DNA of 64,000 bases from JAGXSE01 sp040757295 (GTDB taxonomy: Bacteria > Bacillota > PH28-bin88). Position numbers and translations under genes: made by a program. Each line of letters opens with the position of its first letter. The stretch's first letter is position 1. The DNA is taken from the NCBI GenBank assembly GCA_040757295.1, contig JBFLXH010000002.1:1-64000 (forward strand). Direction: 5' to 3'. Positions 61,076 to 64,000 of this stretch are shown here, piece after piece. The notes under the pieces were generated by a model. That model saw only the letters and a list, made by a program, of their open reading frames with translations. It did no database searches and was not told the origin of the DNA.

Positions 61076-62344
61076 ATGAAGATACTGGTTATTGGCGGAG
61101 GGGGCAGGGAACATGCCCTTGTCTGGAAATTAAGCCAGAGCCCCAAAGTAAGTAAGGTTTTTTGCGCCCCTGGAAATGCCGGCATAGCCCAATTGGCTGC
61201 CTGTGTTGATTTGGAAGCAGAAAACATTCCGGGTCTCTTGGCTTTTGCCCAGACTGAGAAAATAGATCTGACCGTAGTCGGCCCCGAAGGGCCGCTGGTC
61301 AAGGGTATTGTGGATGCCTTCCAGGCTGCGGGCCTAAAAATATTTGGCCCCACCCAAAAAGCCGCCGCTATTGAGGGCAGTAAGGCTTTTGCAAAAAACT
61401 TAATGGTGAAATACCGGATACCGACGGCCCGCTATGGGGTGTTTTCAGAGCCTAATGAAGCCAAAATATTTATCAGGGATCATGGAGCTCCTTGCGTGGT
61501 GAAAGCAGACGGTTTGGCAGGAGGAAAAGGTGTAATTATAGCCATGGATGAAGCGACAGCCCTGGCAGCAGTAGATACTATGATGGAGGAACGTTCCTTC
61601 GGCCAGGCCGGTGAACGGGTAGTGATCGAAGAATACCTGGAAGGGGAGGAAGTCAGCATTCTGGCTTTTACCGATGGCCAGACTGTTGTCCCCATGGTAT
61701 CCGCCCAGGATCACAAACGGATTTTTGATTGTGATGCCGGCCCCAATACCGGCGGAATGGGCGCCTATTCCCCAGCCCCAGTTTTCACCCCGGAACTGCA
61801 TCAACAGGTCTTAACGGAAATCCTGATTCCGACCATTCAGGGAATGGCAAGCGAAGGCAAACCCTACAAGGGAGTATTGTATGCTGGCCTGATGATTACA
61901 AAAGAGGGGCCAAAAGTTCTGGAATATAATGCCCGTTTTGGTGACCCGGAGACCCAGCCTATCTTGATGCGTTTGGAAACTGATTTGGTGGACATTATGA
62001 TGGCAGTGGTCGAAGAAAGACTTGCAGGCCAGGAAATCCGGTGGTTGCCTGACCCGGCTGTATGTGTAGTCCTTGCGGCCGGAGGATATCCGGGCAGCTA
62101 CCGGAAAGGCGATATTATTGCAGGTCTTGAAGAGGTGCCGCCGGAAGTTTTGGTATTCCACGCCGGCACTGCTGAAAAGGATGGAAAAATTGTAACTGCC
62201 GGCGGCCGCGTCCTGGGCATCACAGCCAGGGGTAAAACTATTCCGCTTGCTATTCAAAAGGCCTATGATGGGGTGAAAAAGATCAACTTCCAGGGCATGC
62301 ACTATCGTACTGATATTGGAAGGAAAGCCATGCTGCAAACCTAG
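61076..62344 (+). CDS. purD: Phosphoribosylamine-glycine ligase
   Basis: This 422-residue ATP-grasp enzyme makes GAR. MKILVIGGGGREHALVWKL, GPEGPLVKGIVDAF, VVKADGLAGGKGVIIA, DAGPNTGGMGAYSP and EYNARFGDPETQ are the conserved blocks. ATG 61076 has only a weak upstream site. It is the last gene of the pur operon; a hairpin follows. Confidence 0.97.
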   Translation: MKILVIGGGGREHALVWKLSQSPKVSKVFCAPGNAGIAQLAACVDLEAENIPGLLAFAQTEKIDLTVVGPEGPLVKGIVDAFQAAGLKIFGPTQKAAAIEGSKAFAKNLMVKYRIPTARYGVFSEPNEAKIFIRDHGAPCVVKADGLAGGKGVIIAMDEATALAAVDTMMEERSFGQAGERVVIEEYLEGEEVSILAFTDGQTVVPMVSAQDHKRIFDCDAGPNTGGMGAYSPAPVFTPELHQQVLTEILIPTIQGMASEGKPYKGVLYAGLMITKEGPKVLEYNARFGDPETQPILMRLETDLVDIMMAVVEERLAGQEIRWLPDPAVCVVLAAGGYPGSYRKGDIIAGLEEVPPEVLVFHAGTAEKDGKIVTAGGRVLGITARGKTIPLAIQKAYDGVKKINFQGMHYRTDIGRKAMLQT

Positions 62345-62348
62345 TAGT

Positions 62349-62388
62349 ATTGTCAGCCGCGGACTTAAAGCTGCGGCAATATTTTCTT
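62349..62388 (+). terminator. Terminator after purD
   Basis: Interrupted stem ATTG-GCCGC / GCGGC-AAT followed by ATTTTCTTTC closes the pur operon. Confidence 0.65.
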
Positions 62389-62413
62389 TCCATGGATATG
62401 ACGGGTACTGGAG

Positions 62414-62728
62414 GTGAATGAATTGGTAGCAAGTAGGTTTTTCTTCATTGTAACGGGATTCCTATTAATAGTTCTATTAATTTCATATTTATTGCATCGA
62501 TCTTTCCCAAACAAAAGATATCCTAAGTACGCTCCTTCTCTGTCCCTGTTTGCGCTTGCTTTTAGTCACTATTTTCAGGCCGTAAGCTATTCCAGGGGCT
62601 CTGAAAATCTGGGGCAGTTGGTCCTAGCTCTCATTCTAGTAGGAGGTGCTTTATCCGGACTGCTGATGGGCTTATTTATTGATTATCTGGCACCGTTGCT
62701 GAAAAACAGGCATCGGGTTAATCGGTAG
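62414..62728 (+). CDS. Small hypothetical membrane protein
   Basis: This 104-residue protein has three hydrophobic segments (FFFIVTGFLLIVLLISYLL, LSLFALAFSHYF, LVLALILVGGALSGLLMG) and a basic C-terminus. GTG start with CTGGAG shortly before it. No family is recognised; small proteins of this shape occur widely in Firmicutes. Confidence 0.65.
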   Translation: MNELVASRFFFIVTGFLLIVLLISYLLHRSFPNKRYPKYAPSLSLFALAFSHYFQAVSYSRGSENLGQLVLALILVGGALSGLLMGLFIDYLAPLLKNRHRVNR

Positions 62729-62752
62729 ATCCTAATTTGCACTGTTTCCGTG

Positions 62753-62783
62753 TGCGACAAGGGACGGTTCTCCTGTTGTCGCA
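62753..62783 (+). repeat. REP-like palindrome (GGGACGGTTCTCC core)
   Basis: Perfect 8-bp stem TGCGACAA / TTGTCGCA enclosing GGGACGGTTCTCCTG. The core GGGACGGTTCTC...TGTC is a recurrent intergenic palindrome in Clostridia that I associate with REP-type (Y1 transposase) elements; only one copy is in this window. The remaining sequence 62784-63004 shows a weak ACCCC/GGGGT hairpin (62936-62963) and no gene. Confidence 0.55.
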
Positions 62784-63004
62784 TTTTCATTATTTATTGT
62801 TAGTTAATAGTTATCATTTTCGCTTTTTACTGGCCTACCGGTTCCAGCACCTGGTTGATTTCATGCACACTGAGTTCTTTCAGGTTGCACTAGACAGAAA
62901 AAAAAGATACCCAGCCACTTTATTAGCCGGGCTTACCCCAAGTCCTCTTTTCAGGAAGGGGTATAAGTAACATAAAAATATATGAAGGAGGTTTGAAAAG
63001 CCCA

Positions 63005-63973
63005 TTAGATAAGATGACAGGCCACCCAGTGGTTGGCATCCCGTTCCACCAACAACGGTTCTTCTGCGGCACATCTAGCACTGGCGTGCCGGCAGCGGGT
63101 GCGGAAACGGCAGCCGCTGGGCGGGTCGATGGGGCTGGGGACATCTCCTTCCAGGATAACCTGCTCTCGCTGGATGTCCACACTGGGGATGGGAATTGCG
63201 GAAAGCAGCGCCCTGGTATAGGGGTGGAGGGGAGTGGCAAAAAGGTCCCGTTTGGCCGCCAGTTCCACAATTTTACCCAGGTACATCACTGCCACCCGGT
63301 CACTGATATATTTGACCACACTCAAATCATGGGAAATGAAAATATAAGTCAACCCGAATTCCAGCTGCAGTTCTTTTAAGAGATTGATTACCTGGGACTG
63401 GATGGAGACATCCAGGGCGGATACCGGCTCGTCACAGATGATCAATTTCGGGTGCAGGGCCAGGGCCCGGGCAATGCCGATGCGCTGCCGTTGACCTCCG
63501 CTGAACTCGTGGGGATACTTTTTGGTATGCTCAGGGGTGAGGCCCACCACCGTTAAAAGTTTCCGTACCCGTTCCTCCCTCTCCCGGCGGTTTCCGATGC
63601 TGTTGACCAGCAGGGGTTCCGCCACTATGGACCCGACGGTCATCCGGCCGTTCAGGGAGGCATAGGGATCCTGGAAGATAATCTGCATGTTGCGGCGCAT
63701 CTGCCGCAATTGATCTTTAGGCAATGTAAAAAGGTTTTTTCCCTCGAAAAGTACTTCTCCACCTGAAGGTTCCAACAAACGCGGGATCACCCGGCCCAGG
63801 GTGCTCTTGCCACACCCGCTTTCCCCCACAATCCCAAAGGTTTCCCCCTGGTTGACCGTGAAACTGACGCCGTCCACCGCCTTGACGTGGTGCTGTTCCC
63901 GCTCAAACAGGTCTTTCTCCAGCGGGAACCACTTGCGCACATCCTTGACTTCCAGTAAGGGTTGTTGCATCAT
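63005..63973 (-). CDS. oppF: Oligopeptide/dipeptide ABC transporter ATP-binding protein (OppF/DppF-like)
   Basis: This 322-residue ATPase has Walker A GESGCGKSTLG, Q-loop IIFQDPYASLNGRM, signature FSGGQRQRIGIARAL, Walker B LIICDEPVSALD and the switch His in FISHDLSVV. The C-terminal oligo_HPY domain (TPLHPYTRALLSAIP, with GCRFRTRCRHASARC) marks the Opp/Dpp family. It energises peptide or similar uptake. The start is ATG 63973 or 63970. An upstream frame ends over the start (AAATGATG), so an OppD-like gene probably continues outside the window. Confidence 0.95.
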   Translation of the reverse strand: MMQQPLLEVKDVRKWFPLEKDLFEREQHHVKAVDGVSFTVNQGETFGIVGESGCGKSTLGRVIPRLLEPSGGEVLFEGKNLFTLPKDQLRQMRRNMQIIFQDPYASLNGRMTVGSIVAEPLLVNSIGNRREREERVRKLLTVVGLTPEHTKKYPHEFSGGQRQRIGIARALALHPKLIICDEPVSALDVSIQSQVINLLKELQLEFGLTYIFISHDLSVVKYISDRVAVMYLGKIVELAAKRDLFATPLHPYTRALLSAIPIPSVDIQREQVILEGDVPSPIDPPSGCRFRTRCRHASARCAAEEPLLVERDANHWVACHLI

Positions 63974-64000
63974 TTTACGCCACCTGCCTGCCGGGTTGAT

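Noticed and set aside
62737..62970. 77-residue frame after the small membrane protein
   Set aside because: It includes the REP-like palindrome, lacks a ribosome binding site and has no recognisable features.
62993..63379. 128-residue frame on the + strand starting just after AAGGAGG
   Set aside because: The TTG lies only about one base from the Shine-Dalgarno sequence and the frame is antisense to the well-supported oppF gene.

Overview
The window looks like chromosomal DNA of an obligately anaerobic, low-oxygen Gram-positive bacterium (Clostridia, Peptococcaceae/Thermincola/Pelotomaculum-like by gene content; the genus is an inference). Supporting signs are a glycyl radical enzyme, a tungsten/molybdenum-type aldehyde:ferredoxin oxidoreductase, a trimeric NAD-linked [FeFe] hydrogenase with all three maturases, selenium-handling genes, strong AGGAGG ribosome binding sites with many GTG/TTG starts, and a Bacillus-like pur operon. 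No rRNA, tRNA or CRISPR array was seen.

Region 1 (1-15164) is a catabolic island. A class III CoA-transferase and a CitE-like lyase come first. A GntR/FCD regulator, a glycyl radical enzyme (GRE), a TRAP transporter (P, M, Q) and the GRE-activating enzyme follow, then a succinyl-CoA-synthetase-like CoA ligase pair, a MoaD-like protein, an AOR, a cupin and an unknown protein. Together they suggest uptake of an organic anion, radical conversion to an aldehyde, oxidation to an acid with reduced ferredoxin, CoA activation, and C-C cleavage of a 3-hydroxyacyl-CoA. The substrate cannot be read from the sequence. A decayed group II intron lies between the first two genes and the regulator.

Region 2 (15165-17828) holds asnB (reverse strand), a relic that resembles the right end of an IS200/IS605 element, and an asnB leader with two hairpins that share the same loop.

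Region 3 (17829-39703) is built around [FeFe] hydrogenase. A hydrogenase-like sensor histidine kinase and an NtrC-type activator sit next to a good sigma-54 promoter with a palindromic upstream site. Then come DRTGG, ATPase and PHP proteins and a second hydrogenase-like protein, followed by hydC, an ATPase, a 2Fe-2S protein, hydB (fused to a GltD/NfnB-like module) and hydA. A TM1266-type regulator, an ABC transporter and hydF-hydE-hydG complete the region. A relic of a CAP-domain gene lies before hydF, and an intact homologue follows hydG.

Region 4 (39717-43869) has the CAP-domain protein and a selenium/sulfur module: a class V aminotransferase, a YedE-like transporter, a TusA-like protein and a DUF3343 carrier.

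Region 5 (44127-62344) is purine metabolism: hpt, guaA, a decayed IS3-family element with an E2 acyltransferase fragment behind it, a purine permease, and purK-E-B-C-S-Q-L-F-M-N-H-D in one tightly overlapping operon. The window ends with a small membrane protein, a REP-like hairpin and an oppF-type ATPase on the reverse strand.

A structured element of about 125-215 nt occurs three times (start of window, 23791, 44669), each time just ahead of an unrelated gene. Its stems are conserved by pairing rather than by sequence. I could not assign it to a known RNA family.
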